A stretch of DNA of 64,000 bases, from assembly GCF_030269925.1 (NCBI RefSeq), contig NC_085117.1:4438501-4502500 (forward strand), in the 5' to 3' direction. Source of the DNA: Bombyx mori. Taxonomy: Eukaryota > Arthropoda > Insecta > Lepidoptera > Bombycidae. Positions 51,639 through 63,608 of this stretch are shown one piece after another. Under the pieces are notes generated by a model. The model had not been told where the DNA came from, did no database searches, and saw only the letters and a list, made by a program, of their open reading frames with translations. How positions within the stretch are numbered: the stretch's first letter is position 1; every line of letters begins with the position of its first letter. Made by a program: the position numbers and the translations under genes.

Positions 51639-54600
51639 GCGTGGTACGGTCGCGGGCGGAAGCTAGTACCATTTTAGGATGCCGCCGTTTGTGTGTGATG
51701 GACTACAATAGTGGACTAAATTTTTTGGTGGACACAGGTGCTAATATTTCAGTTTTACCGGTGCCTAAAATAAGTAAATTTATCAAAAATCCTAACTATA
51801 AGTTATATGCAGCCAATGGAACTGAAATTGCAACATTTGGTGAAAAAACGTTAGTGCTAGATTTGAAGCTACGTCGCGCTTTCCGATGGAACTTCGTGCT
51901 TGCAGATGTTAAACAGGCTATATTAGGGGCGGACTTTTTAACTTCTAACAATCTTTTGGTTGATATGGGTGAACGTAAGCTTATCGATAAGGTAACAGAT
52001 CTGAATGTATTAGCTTGTATAGTTGTTAGCAATCAACCTTCATTGCATACTGTTGATGTGAGTCATCCATATCGTGATTTGTTAGCGCTGTACCCCGACA
52101 TTACGAAACCAGCGTCATTTAAGGAAGTAAGTTCTCATAACGTTTTGCATTATATTGAAACTACTGGTCCACCGGTGCATGCTCGTGCTCGACCACTGGC
52201 ACCTGAGAGATATAAAATAATTAAGGAGGAATTTCGGATCATGCAGGAATTGGGTATTTGTCGGCCTTCTAAAAGTGCTTGGGCTAGCCCGTTACATATT
52301 GTCCCCAAGAAAAATGGAGACTTAAGACCATGTGGTGATTATCGTCAACTGAACGCTATTACAAAACCTGACAGATACCCTATTCCACGACTGCATGATT
52401 TTACTTATATTTTGGCTGATAAAAAGATATTTTCAAAATTAGATATCAATAGAGCATTTCATTGTATTGATGTTGCTCCTGAAGATATTGAAAAGACTGC
52501 CATAATAACGCCTTTCGGTCTTTTTGAATTTCCTAAAATGACATTTGGTTTGCGGAATGCGCCACAAACATTCCAACGCTTTATGAATAACACTGTCCTA
52601 CAAGGCCTTGAATTCCTATTCAGTTATCTCGATGACGTCATCATTGCTAGCGAGAGTCCTACTCAGCATAACGAGCATTTACGAATAGTTTTTGAAAGAT
52701 TCAATTCTTATGGCATAACCATCAATCTAGATAAATGTTGTTTCGGTTAGCCTAAAGTTGAATTTTTGGGGCATGAAGTTAGTGTAAACGGAATAACACC
52801 CCTTAAGAATAAAGTAGAAGCTATAATAATTAATTTTCCGAAACCGGAAACAGTATCGGATTTACGCCGTTTTTTGGGCATGGTTAATTTTTATAGGCCG
52901 CATTTACCTAACTCAGCCTTGCATCAGGCAGAACTTAATAAGTATTTAATTAATTCTAAAAAGAAAGATCAAACTAAGATAGTGTGGACTGATAGTGCGG
53001 AAAACGCTTTTGAGAAATGTAAGATTGACCTTCAACAGGCGTTGACCTTGGCGCATCCGTCATCAACGGCCCCACTGGCTTTAATGACCGATGCTTCTGA
53101 TACGTGTATGGGCGCAGTTTTGCAACAAAAAGTAAACGGAGTTTGGCAGCCCTTAGGTTATTTTTCAAGAAAATTATCGCCTGCCGAACAAAAGTATTGC
53201 ACGTACGATCGCGAACTATTAGCAATCTACAAAGCGATGATATATTTTCGTAAACTATTTGAGGGACGACCTTTAACTGTATATACAGATCACAAGCCCT
53301 TGTGTCATGCATTCAGTAAAATATGTAAAGACGATAAAGAAACGCCTAGACGCGCGAGGCATTTGCTTTTCATTAGCGAATTTACTACCGATATTCAATA
53401 TATTAGCGGACAGGACAATATTGTAGCCGATGCACTATCACGGGTAGAAACAATTGTATGCCCGACTGTACTCGACTACGAACAACTTGCTGACGCGCAA
53501 ATGAAAGACGAGCAGTTATTACAACTCACTCAATGTCCTAGAAGCGATAGCAAAATTATTTTAAAAAAGCTCTCAATACCTACGTGCGACAAAGAAATTT
53601 TTTGCGAAGTATCTGGGAATAAAATTAGGCCGTAAGTATTTAACCGATGACTTTAAACGTATTGCATTTGATAGCCTACATAATTTAAGCCACCCAGGTA
53701 TACGTACAACCCGTAAAATGATCACTAAGGGTCGATTCGACCAAACAAGAGTAAATCTTATTCTTAGAATAACTCGTCAGTTAATCGAGAGTAAATCAAT
53801 TTTACGTTTTACCAACTACAATTCTAAGAATAGTGGGCCTATTCGGGAATTGTTACTATACCGCCGTTTCGCACGGAATAACGGAGCTATTCCTAGAATA
53901 AAGTAATGGCGTCTGTCAGTCCAACATCTGATTTCTGTCATTTCATAAATATTTATTCTGTTTTAATTTCAAGTCAACGCAATGCACTAAATGATTATTA
54001 ATAGTCTGAATGCAACGTTTAAACGAAAAAAGATAAAACCACACGACAAAACTTGACAATTCCCTCAAACAAACAAGAAATAAAAATAATACGTTTGACA
54101 GCTGGATATCTTACACAACAGCTACTTTTTCACACTAAAATACGGCAAAATCGAGTTGACGATTTGTATGCTCTTACACTATGCCGTTGAACAACAACAT
54201 TTATTTGCCGGATTTTATTTTTGTTCACCATTCACTCTGCTATTCGCGTATTGTTATTCCTAGGGCAAGTATACGTGGAAAAACGACTATGAATTTACTC
54301 GAGATTAAAATCATGGAATAGGTTATTCCTCGTATAGTTACTCGAGTTCAAATTTAAGTTTGGTCGAATCCGCCCTTACTCTTTCTTTTGGCCCAATATG
54401 AATAAAGATATCGGTTTGTGGGCAAAAACATGCATACGGTGTCAAAAATCTAAAATATACAGACATACTATCTCAGACTTAGGTAATTTTGTTGACGCCG
54501 GTCGTTTCGAGCATATTCATGTGGACATAGTCGGACCTCTGCCGACATCTCCACAGGGATTCAGGTATTGCATTACTATCATCGATAGGTGTACGCGATG

Positions 54601-55331
54601 GCCGGAAGCATTCCCCGTACATGACATTACAGCCGATAAAGTTGCAAAGACAATATATGATGGTTGGATCACACGTTTCGGATGTCCAGTCAGGATCACT
54701 AGTGACCAAGGACGTCAATTCGAATCAAATTTATTTTTAAACTTGACTAAGTTATTAGGGATCAACAAAATTCGCACCACACGAATTATCTACGGCAATG
54801 TTTGGTTTACGCGCGTCCGTGCGCACTGATAGCGGAGTCAGTGCAGCACAGTTAACCTACGGTAAAAATATACGTTTACCTGGAGATTTTTACGATGTCA
54901 GTAAGGAGGAAAATTTATGCGAGCCACTTAGCTTAGTAAACAAAATACAAAAAATTATTAAAAGTTTTCGTCCAGTAAGAGAAAACCAAACCTCGCGATC
55001 AATTTTTGTACATCCAGACCTACATAAATGTAGTTTTGTTTTCGTTCGAGACGATGCAGTTCATAAGTCGCTTAAACCGCCTTACGATGGCCCTTTTAGA
55101 GTTATTGAAAGAGGACCGAAAGTTTTCTTAGTGCAATTATTTGGCCGTCAAGCTCGTATATCGGTTGATAGGTTAAAACCTGCTTACGTCCTCAAAGAAA
55201 ATAATAATGATAATACGATTATATTAGATAATGATGTAACGCGTGTTCCGAGGCCCAACATTTTACCACCTAAACACTTTGTGACTAGAAGTGGACGCGT
55301 AATTAAACAGCCTTTAAGATTTTTAGACTAG
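51557..55331 (+). pseudogene. pol of gypsy element 2, several lesions
   Basis: Order: protease with [13 protein letters not shown] (~51726), RT with [10 protein letters not shown] (~52630), RNase H with MTDASDTCMGAVLQQ and [11 protein letters not shown], integrase, then a GPY/F-like module (YDGPFRVIERGPKVFL). Lesions seen: an in-frame TAG at 52748-52750 between RT motifs; a frameshift and stop near 53633; a 650-bp inverted-repeat element at 53726-54378 inside the integrase zinc region; and a deletion near 54786 that removes the segment expected to hold the third catalytic acid (Glu). The first two acids remain ([19 protein letters not shown]). The last frame runs 54798-55331. This copy cannot integrate itself. 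Confidence 0.9.
53726..54378. mobile_element. ~650 bp inverted-repeat element inside gypsy integrase
   Basis: Left end TAAGGGTCGATTCGACCAAAC, shortened here to its core GGTCGATTCGACC; the right end is its near reverse complement (GTTTGGTCGAATCCGCCCTTA core). A second inner inverted pair with ATTCCTAG / CTAGGAAT motifs is present. No transposase is encoded. A clear target duplication was not found. It interrupts the integrase between the histidines and cysteines of its zinc-binding region. Confidence 0.65.
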
Positions 55332-55710
55332 TATTAAATGTAATGTTGTTTTATTAAGTTATATTATATATTAAGTAATTTTAATATATTAAGTAATTTT
55401 ATAATAGCAATAATATTTTACAGTTTCATAATGTTAACTATGTAGTTATGTTATGTGTAGTATTTATTAGATACCTAAATATATTGTTGAGTATGTACTT
55501 GCACCAAGCGTTGTTTTATAAAGTTGCATTCAATTATGTTGAAATTCACGTGTACAATTTCAACCTGAATCGCATCGCACGTCATACGTGTACCTATTAC
55601 GAGTATGTAGGTCAAATTCTGACTTAGCATTTTAGTTGTTAATAGCAGATCACATTTGGAATTTATACAGTAATTGTTTATTAGTTTTGTGAACCAGTCT
55701 ATTAGTCACT
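55332..55710 (+). other. Spacer between pol and the small ORF of gypsy element 2
   Basis: AT-rich and without a coding frame of note. No splice acceptor was assigned, but a spliced message would be one way to express the ORF that follows. Confidence 0.4.
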
Positions 55711-55995
55711 ATGGGTATCAACGAGAGCAAAGATAATACTGCTATTGCCCAAGCGCAAGTTGTCCCCGGACATCTCGATAATAAGATCAATAATTTTGGT
55801 ATAGTGCTTATAGTTATTGCGGTACTATTATCAGTAATTCTGTGCTACGGAATGCGGATTCACTGCCATCAGAAAATCAGAAACTGGCTAAAAAAGGAAA
55901 TGACGGTGGGGCACGTCAATCCACCTGTAGTCAGGATACAAACTGTGCAACAGCAGCCCGCCACCAACGCAACTGATACGGCTGGTTATATTTAA
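55711..55995 (+). CDS. Small membrane protein ORF (94 codons) downstream of pol
   Basis: The ATG at 55711 starts MGINESKDN, fitting the N-myristoylation pattern (Gly at 2, Ser at 6). A strongly hydrophobic stretch, FGIVLIVIAVLLSVILCYGM, covers about residues 29-48 and reads as one membrane span. A basic segment (HQKIRNWLKKE) and a polar C-terminal tail rich in V/Q/P follow. There is no signal peptide and no resemblance to a full envelope gene. It lies between pol and the 3' LTR, where env-like genes sit. The frame is intact although pol is not. Function is unknown; a role in membrane association of the particle is only a guess. Gypsy element 1 has no counterpart. Confidence 0.6.
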   Translation: MGINESKDNTAIAQAQVVPGHLDNKINNFGIVLIVIAVLLSVILCYGMRIHCHQKIRNWLKKEMTVGHVNPPVVRIQTVQQQPATNATDTAGYI

Positions 55996-56333
55996 AGTGT
56001 GATTATATGTGATTATATTTGAAGTGTTTATTACTAACTCTATTTTATTTATTAAGCATTTATATACCTAATGCCCCAAAAGAGAGGCAACTGTACGAAG
56101 TATGTTATTGTTAACTATGTTTTGTTTACGTAATAATTCTTGTGAACGTAGTTTGTACTTGCGATTCGTGCAACTCGTCGCATTACATTACCGATGACTC
56201 GGCACCCGCTGCTGTGACACAGTGCGTTGCTAACTACTAGGATTATATATTATATAGATATATTGTATAATTTTAAACTTAAAATTTTTATTGTAACAAA
56301 AATTTTTTTAAGGGGAGGAATATTGTTGGGACA

Positions 56334-56516
56334 CGTAAGCGCTTGCGCATGCAGTTATTGCATTACACTGCACTAGTTGCCCGGCGCCGGTCTTTATGTA
56401 AACACATGTACCATCTTACGGAATAAACGGTGTTTTCATTACTGTGCATTAGTTCTTTATTACTGAAGTCACAATTGGTAACAACATCTACAGTAGTGAT
56501 CCAAAATTCACCCATC
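56334..56516 (+). repeat. 3' LTR of gypsy element 2 (183 bp)
   Basis: Same 183 bases as 50570-50752 by eye. Preceded by AAGGGGAGGAATAT. Confidence 0.92.
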
Positions 56517-56518
56517 AA

Positions 56519-56521
<3 letters not shown>

Positions 56522-56574
<53 letters not shown>

Positions 56575-57045
56575 ATGGCTTGTCGTTGCGATAGTAATAC
56601 TGCTCAGTACGAGAGGAACCGCAGTTTCGGACATTTGGTTCATGCACTCGGCCGAGCGGCCGGTGGTGCGAAGCTACCATCCGCGGGATTATGCCTGAAC
56701 GCCTCTAAGGCCGAAGCCAGCCTAGCCGAATCCGGCAAGGATATGCTCACTGTGGAGCCCCGAGAGTCGGGAGGCTCTAAACAATGAGACTTTACTAGTC
56801 GCGTTTCGCATTCAAAACGCGAGACGCGACGTCGAAGCCCATTTGGATCGCGGAGATCGATGCTATCGGTTTTTTTCTTAACACGTGCATCACGGCTCCG
56901 AAGGTCCGGATATAACTCAGTTCGATGTCGGGGCTCGGAATAGTCTGTAGACGACTTCCGTTCCTGGCGGGGTGTTGTGCTCGGTAGAGCAGCGTCGTGC
57001 TGCGATCTGTTGAGACTCAGCCCTGCGCCAGGTGATTCGTCCGAG
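56522..57045 (+). rRNA. 28S rRNA gene, part 4 (3' end)
   Basis: GGGAACGTGAGCTGGGTTTA, AGACAGGTTAGTTTTACCC and CAGTACGAGAGGAACCGCAG are conserved 28S. The last helices end near CTGCGATCTGTTGAGACTCA, by analogy with other animals; the exact end (57045) is uncertain by some tens of bases. Directly after the gypsy element the text CCATCAAAAGGGAACG differs from the usual CCACTAATAGGGAACG, a sign of drift in this dead copy. Confidence 0.93.
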
Positions 57046-57245
57046 GACGATGAACTTTACACTGCTTCAGTCTGACTGACTGACTGACTGACTTACCGAA
57101 ACGACTTGCCAGAGTTGGTTAGGTATTCAGTTAGCGTCCGTCCGTCTGTTGTATGTGTGTATCTGTGTGTTGTTGTTGTTGGTTGTCTCTTATGTTCTTG
57201 ACATGCGACCACATTTACTTAATAAATTAATTCAATTTCCGAACT
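57046..57245 (+). other. rDNA spacer between the 28S end and the long tandem repeats
   Basis: Contains a (GACT)n run at about 57072-57094 and TG/TTG-rich simple sequence. A transcription terminator would be expected in this region, but no known motif could be assigned. Confidence 0.5.
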
Positions 57246-58538
57246 AATGAATGATGTTCGTATTAGAGATTAAAATTAATAAAAAAAAAAAAAAAATACA
57301 CACACATAATAAATATTATTCGAGAGATCCAAAGGTTTGTTGAATTTTAATACGCGAACTACCACCTCGCCACTTCTAGAACTTTTGCACGTCGTTGTTT
57401 TTAATACGCGAACTACGATACAGAAACTTAACATAAGGTGTATATGAAAATTAATCAATATATCTGAATGAATGAATGAATGAATGAATGAATGAATAGG
57501 ACGGGACTCGGACCGAACATTTGTCGGGCATGCCACCGTCGAGGTTAGTCTATTAGACATAAATTATTATTGTTTCTTTCTGGCTGTTCTCGTTTTGCTA
57601 ATGCAGGCGATTACTTGCATGGACAGGACATAACCAAGTCGCTAGGATTACACATCAACTCGTCTTGCTCTCATATGATACGGTTTTCTTGTACCTTTTC
57701 CTTACCTTTTCCTTACCTTTTCCTTACCTTTTCCTTACCTTTTCCTTACCTTTTCCTTACCTTTTCCTTACCTTTTCCTTACCTTTTCCTTACCTTACCT
57801 TACCTTACCTTACCTTACCTTACCTTACCTTACCTTACCTTACCTTACCTTACCTTACCTTACCTTACCTTACCTTACCTTACCTTACCTTACCTTACCT
57901 TACCTTACCTTACCTTACCTTAAGTTACCTTACCAATACCAATACCAATACCAATACCAATACCAATACCAATACCAATACCGATACCAATATCAACCAG
58001 AATTTATGAAGACTGTATTACCCAAAACTATACTTATTATTGTGCATGTGTGTATATGGGTGCTTGTTTTTGTATTATGTGTGCCTATGTTTATGTTTGC
58101 TTCCGATTTGTTAATGTATCTATGTATACTTTTTGCTACTACGCCTGTTACTATTGGGAATAAGTTTCTTTGTGTGTATTCCAGAGTCGTGTTAGTTCTA
58201 CTTTTAAGGGGTGATATTTGATATTTACTAAGTTTATAATAATTTATATTATTGTTATTGTTATTGTTATTGTTATTGTTATTTAAGTATTTTGTTGCCA
58301 ATGAGCCTGATATTTTGATGATAGATCGGTCTGCGCGTCGCGCAGTGTTGGTTGATATCACCATTCTTCATGACGAGAAAGAAACAAAGAAAGAAAGAAA
58401 GAACCTCGTGAAGGCAGAAAAGGACAATTTAATATAATATTTAGACCTGGCCCACTAGACTACCGCCATTATTGATTTTTATCGATTGATTGATTGATTT
58501 AAAAATAATTATTCCAATAGTTGTGTCGGTAGTAGGTA

Positions 58539-58615
<77 letters not shown>

Positions 58616-58838
58616 TAGCTAGCTAACTGGGTTAGGGGTCCTGATACAGAAGGCAGTTAGTTATGTAGTAGTTATTATTATCCACGATAGGTACTGCGCG
58701 CTACGTGAGGAGGTTTCTTCTTCTCGCTCTGGAGTCAGTTCTCAGTTCAGGAGGAGTTATTAATGTTAATGTACCTACGTACATAATAAGATGTCATAAT
58801 GATAACCTTCTACGTGGTGGATATGAAAATTTATCAAT

Positions 58839-58875
<37 letters not shown>

Positions 58876-58898
58876 AGGCGTGATGTACCTTCACCTCG
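57246..58898 (+). repeat. rDNA intergenic spacer repeat, unit 1 (~1653 bp)
   Basis: Starts AATGAATGATGTTCG and is repeated directly from 58899. It is a chain of microsatellites separated by unique pieces: (GAAT)n at ~57465-57497, (CCTTTTCCTTA)n at ~57691-57790, (CCTTA)n to ~57921, (CCAATA)n at ~57933-57985, (TTATTG)n at ~58248-58282, (CCAG)n at ~58541-58614 and (ATC)n at ~58838-58875. ORFs across these repeats are artefacts. In other animals such spacer repeats act as enhancers or recombination substrates; not shown here. Confidence 0.93.
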
Positions 58899-60191
58899 AA
58901 TGAATGATGTTCGTATTAGAGATTAAAATTAATAAAAAAAAAAAAAAAATACACACACATAATAAATATTATTCGAGAGATCCAAAGGTTTGTTGAATTT
59001 TAATACGCGAACTACCACCTCGCCACTTCTAGAACTTTTGCACGTCGTTGTTTTTAATACGCGAACTACGATACAGAAACTTAACATAAGGTGTATATGA
59101 AAATTAATCAATATATCTGAATGAATGAATGAATGAATGAATGAATGAATAGGACGGGACTCGGACCGAACATTTGTCGGGCATGCCACCGTCGAGGTTA
59201 GTCTATTAGACATAAATTATTATTGTTTCTTTCTGGCTGTTCTCGTTTTGCTAATGCAGGCGATTACTTGCATGGACAGGACATAACCAAGTCGCTAGGA
59301 TTACACATCAACTCATCTTGCTCTCATATGATACGGTTTTCTTGTACCTTTTCCTTACCTTTTCCTTACCTTTTCCTTACCTTTTCCTTACCTTTTCCTT
59401 ACCTTTTCCTTACCTTTTCCTTACCTTTTCCTTACCTTACCTTACCTTACCTTACCTTACCTTACCTTACCTTACCTTACCTTACCTTACCTTACCTTAC
59501 CTTACCTTACCTTACCTTACCTTACCTTACCTTACCTTACCTTACCTTACCTTACCTTACCTTACCTTAAGTTACCTTACCAATACCAATACCAATACCA
59601 ATACCAATACCAATACCAATACCAATACCAATACCGATACCAATATCAACCAGAATTTATGAAGACTGTATTACCCAAAACTATACTTATTATTGTGCAT
59701 GTGTGTATATGGGTGCTTGTTTTTGTATTATGTGTGCCTATGTTTATGTTTGCTTCCGATTTGTTAATGTATCTATGTATACTTTTTGCTACTACGCCTG
59801 TTACTATTGGGAATAAGTTTCTTTGTGTGTATTCCAGAGTCGTGTTAGTTCTACTTTTAAGGGGTGATATTTGATATTTACTAAGTTTATAATAATTTAT
59901 ATTATTGTTATTGTTATTGTTATTGTTATTGTTATTTAAGTATTTTGTTGCCAATGAGCCTGATATTTTGATGATAGATCGGTCTGCGCGTCGCGCAGTG
60001 TTGGTTGATATCACCATTCTTCATGACGAGAAAGAAACAAAGAAAGAAAGAAAGAACCTCGTGAAGGCAGAAAAGGACAATTTAATATAATATTTAGACC
60101 TGGCCCACTAGACTACCGCCATTATTGATTTTTATCGATTGATTGATTGATTTAAAAATAATTATTCCAATAGTTGTGTCGGTAGTAGGTA

Positions 60192-60256
<65 letters not shown>

Positions 60257-60479
60257 TAGCTAGCTAACTGGGTTAGGGGTCCTGATACAGAAGGCAGTTA
60301 GTTATGTAGTAGTTATTATTATCCACGATAGGTACTGCGCGCTACGTGAGGAGGTTTCTTCTTCTCGCTCTGGAGTCAGTTCTCAGTTCAGGAGGAGTTA
60401 TTAATGTTAATGTACCTACGTACATAATAAGATGTCATAATGATAACCTTCTACGTGGTGGATATGAAAATTTATCAAT

Positions 60480-60516
<37 letters not shown>

Positions 60517-60539
60517 AGGCGTGATGTACCTTCACCTCG
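58899..60539 (+). repeat. rDNA intergenic spacer repeat, unit 2 (~1641 bp)
   Basis: Nearly identical to unit 1, with differences mainly in copy number of the short repeats and single substitutions such as the A for G near 59313. It is followed by a ~58-bp partial repeat (60540-60597) that resembles the block at 58404-58460 of unit 1. Confidence 0.93.
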
Positions 60540-60597
60540 TGAAGGCAGAAAAGGACAAATTAATAAAATATTTAGACCTGGCCGACGAGACTTAGTC

Positions 60598-60680
60598 GTA
60601 ATAAAAATCTTTTAAAAAAAATTATATTTTAATTAATAACATTTAAAATAAATATACATAATTAATAATAATACTAATAC

Positions 60681-60711
<31 letters not shown>

Positions 60712-61701
60712 CTATATTCTGTCTAAATTAAAATTTAAAATCCACGGCTCAACAGACTTCACCGCGGACGACGATCCTACGTATGTATGCATGCGAACGC
60801 GCACGGCCCGCATCACATGTGTGGTTTGAGCGCGTGTCGCGTTTGATGTTCGGGCGTGCCTTAGTTGGTGCGCGAGGCGAGAGAGGAAGATTTGATTGAT
60901 GTTTGTTGTTTTTTGGATTACATTTTCAGTTTTTCTCTCTCGTTTTTAAACGAACACATTATAAAGTTATATATTATATATTTGATCAGCGTCGGACCTG
61001 CGTCATGCGATCTGAAGTATCTATCCATCTCTCATATATATCTTGTCCGGTCAGAAGCTTGACATATATACATTGAGGAGAGGAGGAGACTTTTGTGATT
61101 GGACGCATAAATTTTTTGGTCCTGGAAATTTTAAAATTTTTCATATGTTCATTGGTTTTGCGCGTTGCGTGTGTTTCGTGTTTAATAATAATAATAATAT
61201 AATATATTTATTATAGATTAACCGAAACGCTGCGGTCGCCGTAACACCGTGTGAGACATATGCGTAACTCATGCGACGGCATGTTCGTTCGGTTAGTTCA
61301 TTTCTAATTTCAGAATGAAACAATCAAACGGACGAATGCACCTGTTCGTTCAGTCGTTTACGTCATTCTGTACGTTCCGTGCGCGATTTTGAAATTTTAT
61401 TCGTTAAAACGAATTATAATATTTCATATGGTGTTTTTATTTAAACATTATATGTTTTAACGTGAACGGTTTATGCGAAATCTCGGTGGACCGATTTTGT
61501 ATAATTATCCTTTTCCTTAAAAATTAAATTTTCTAGGATATGGATTTTTATATATTTAATGATATTATTTATTAGTAAACAACGAGAGTTGTTTATTATA
61601 TAAATACTATTATAATACCTAAACACGATCACGCCGTACGAGCGTTTTTACGCCCGATGCGGTGCGACGTTTTAGTTTTCGAGCTAACGAAAAAGAGAGC
61701 T
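60598..61701 (+). promoter_or_regulatory. Spacer promoter region and external transcribed spacer
   Basis: The region between the spacer repeats and 18S must contain the RNA polymerase I promoter and 5' ETS. A (AAT)n tract at ~60668-60712 and a GC-richer block at 60740-60870 precede an AT-rich segment. I could not assign the start site by sequence alone. ORFs here have no family resemblance. Confidence 0.5.
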
Positions 61702-62901
61702 CCCTGGTTGATCCTGCCAGTAGTTATATGCTTGTCTCAAAGATTAAGCCATGCATGTCTCAGTGCAAGCCGTATTAAGGCGATACCGCGAATGGCTCAA
61801 TATATCAGTTTTGGTTCCTTAGATCTTACTCAGTTACTTGGATAACTGTGGTAATTCTAGAGCTAATACATGCAATCAGAACTCTGACCAGTGATGGGAT
61901 GAGTGCTTTTATTAGATCAAAACCAATCGACGGAGGGCCTCGCGTCCGAAGTCGTTAATTTTGATGAATCTGGATAACTTTTGCAGATCGCATGGTCAAG
62001 TACCGGCGACGCATCTTTCAAATGTCTGCCTTATCAACTTTCGATGGTAGTTTCTGCGACTACCATGGTTGTCACGGGTAACGGGGAATCAGGGTTCGAT
62101 TCCGGAGAGGGAGCCTGAGAAACGGCTACCACATCCAAGGAAGGCAGCAGGCGCGCAAATTACCCACTCCCGGCACGGGGAGGTAGTGACGAAAAATAAC
62201 GATACGGGACTCTTACGAGGCCTCGTAATCGGAATGAGTACACTTTAAATATTTTAACGAGGAACAATTGGAGGGCAAGTCTGGTGCCAGCAGCCGCGGT
62301 AATTCCAGCTCCAATAGCGTATACTAAAATTGTTGCGGTTAAAAAGCTCGTAGTTGCATTTGTGCGCCGCGCTGTCGGTGCACCGCATCCGCGGTGATAC
62401 TGACACGTTTGCGGAGCATATCGTCGGTGAGCCGGCGTTCTAAAAAACGCCGGTTCAATATCAAAATCCTATCGCGGTGCTCTTCGGTGAGTGTCGAGGT
62501 GGGCCGACAATTTTACTTTGAACAAATTAGAGTGCTCAAAGCGGGCTAAAAATGCTGCTTGAATATTTCGTGCATGGAATAATAGAATATGATCTCGGTT
62601 CTATTTTGTTGGTTTTCAGAACTCCGAGGTAATGATTAATAGGGATAACTGGGGGCATTCGTATTGCGACGTTAGAGGTGAAATTCTTGGATCGTCGCAA
62701 GACGAACATCAGCGAAAGCATTTGCCAAAGGTGTTTTCATCAATCAAGAACGAAAGTTAGAGGTTCGAAGGCGATTAGATACCGCCCTAGTTCTAACCGT
62801 AAATATGTCATCTAGCGATCCGCCGACGTTACTACAATGGCTCGGCGGGCAGCTTCCGGGAAACCAAAGATTTTGGACTCCGGGGGGAGTATGGTTGCAA
62901 A

Positions 62902-62950
<49 letters not shown>

Positions 62951-63420
62951 GCGGCTTAATTTGACTCAACACGGGAAATCTCACCAGGCCCGGACACCGG
63001 AAGGATTGACAGATTAACAGCTCTTTCTTGATTCGGTGGGTGGTGGTGCATGGCCGTTCTTAGTTGGTGGAGCGATTTGTCTGGTTAATTCCGGTAACGA
63101 ACGAGACTCTAGCCTGCTAAATAGGCGTCGTTATTTAGGTGTGCGCGGCCTCGTGTCGCGCAACTCACTGACGACGTATTAAAATTCTTCTTAGAGGGAC
63201 CGGCGTCTTCGAGCCGCACGAGATTGAGCAATAACAGGTCTGTGATGCCCTTAGATGTCCTGGGCCGCACGCGCGCTACACTGAAGGAATCAGCATGTTC
63301 TCCCTGGCCTAGAGGCCCGGGCAACCCGCTGAAACTCCTTCGTGCTGGGGATTGGGGTTTGCAATTATCCCCCATAAACGAGGAATTCCTAGTAAGCGCG
63401 AGTCATAAGCTCGCGTTGAT

Positions 63421-63466
<46 letters not shown>

Positions 63467-63550
63467 AATGATTTAGTGAGGTCTTCGGACCGACACGCGG
63501 TGGCTTCACGGCCGTCGGCGTTGTTGGGAAGTTGACCAAACTTGATCATT

Positions 63551-63586
<36 letters not shown>

Positions 63587-63608
63587 GGAACCTGCGGAAG
63601 GATCATTA
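61702..63608 (+). rRNA. 18S rRNA gene, complete
   Basis: Starts CCTGGTTGATCCTGCCAGTA and ends GGGGAACCTGCGGAAGGATCATTA. Conserved landmarks in between include GCCAGCAGCCGCGGTAATTC, AAACTTAAAGGAATTGACGG, GGTGGTGCATGGCCG and TTGTACACACCGCCCGTCGC. Length, about 1907 bases, is normal for an insect 18S. No insertion or obvious damage is seen, unlike the 28S copy upstream. It is the first gene of the next rDNA unit. Confidence 0.98.

Larger units (their letters stand above)
50570..56516 (+). mobile_element. Ty3/gypsy retrotransposon inserted in 28S rDNA
   Basis: Two 183-bp LTRs that look identical by eye flank gag, pol and a small extra ORF. The 5-bp target duplication TTCAC is at 50565-50569 and 56517-56521, and 28S continues exactly across it. 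A primer-binding-site-like TGGTGACCCCGACGTGA follows the 5' LTR and a purine tract AAGGGGAGGAA precedes the 3' LTR. It belongs to the same lineage as gypsy element 1. Pol is damaged at several points and holds a 650-bp inverted-repeat insertion. Gypsy elements do not usually target rDNA, so this appears to be a chance insertion. Confidence 0.95.

Noticed and set aside
57691..57921. Telomeric (TTAGG)n or its complement
   Set aside because: The repeat is CCTTA (TAAGG on the other strand), a different pentamer order from CCTAA/TTAGG, and it lies within the rDNA spacer.
57246..60539. CRISPR-like array
   Set aside because: Repeats are simple microsatellites and a long tandem duplication in a eukaryotic rDNA spacer, without unique spacers.
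57570..60615. ORFs such as those reading repeated LTFSLPFPY or LTLPY, and poly-Ser or poly-Asn frames
   Set aside because: They are translations of spacer microsatellites, present in both repeat units, with no family resemblance.
61702..63608. Short ORFs within 18S, e.g. 61657-61845, 63109-63375 and 63224-63535
   Set aside because: They lie in an rRNA gene and are chance frames.
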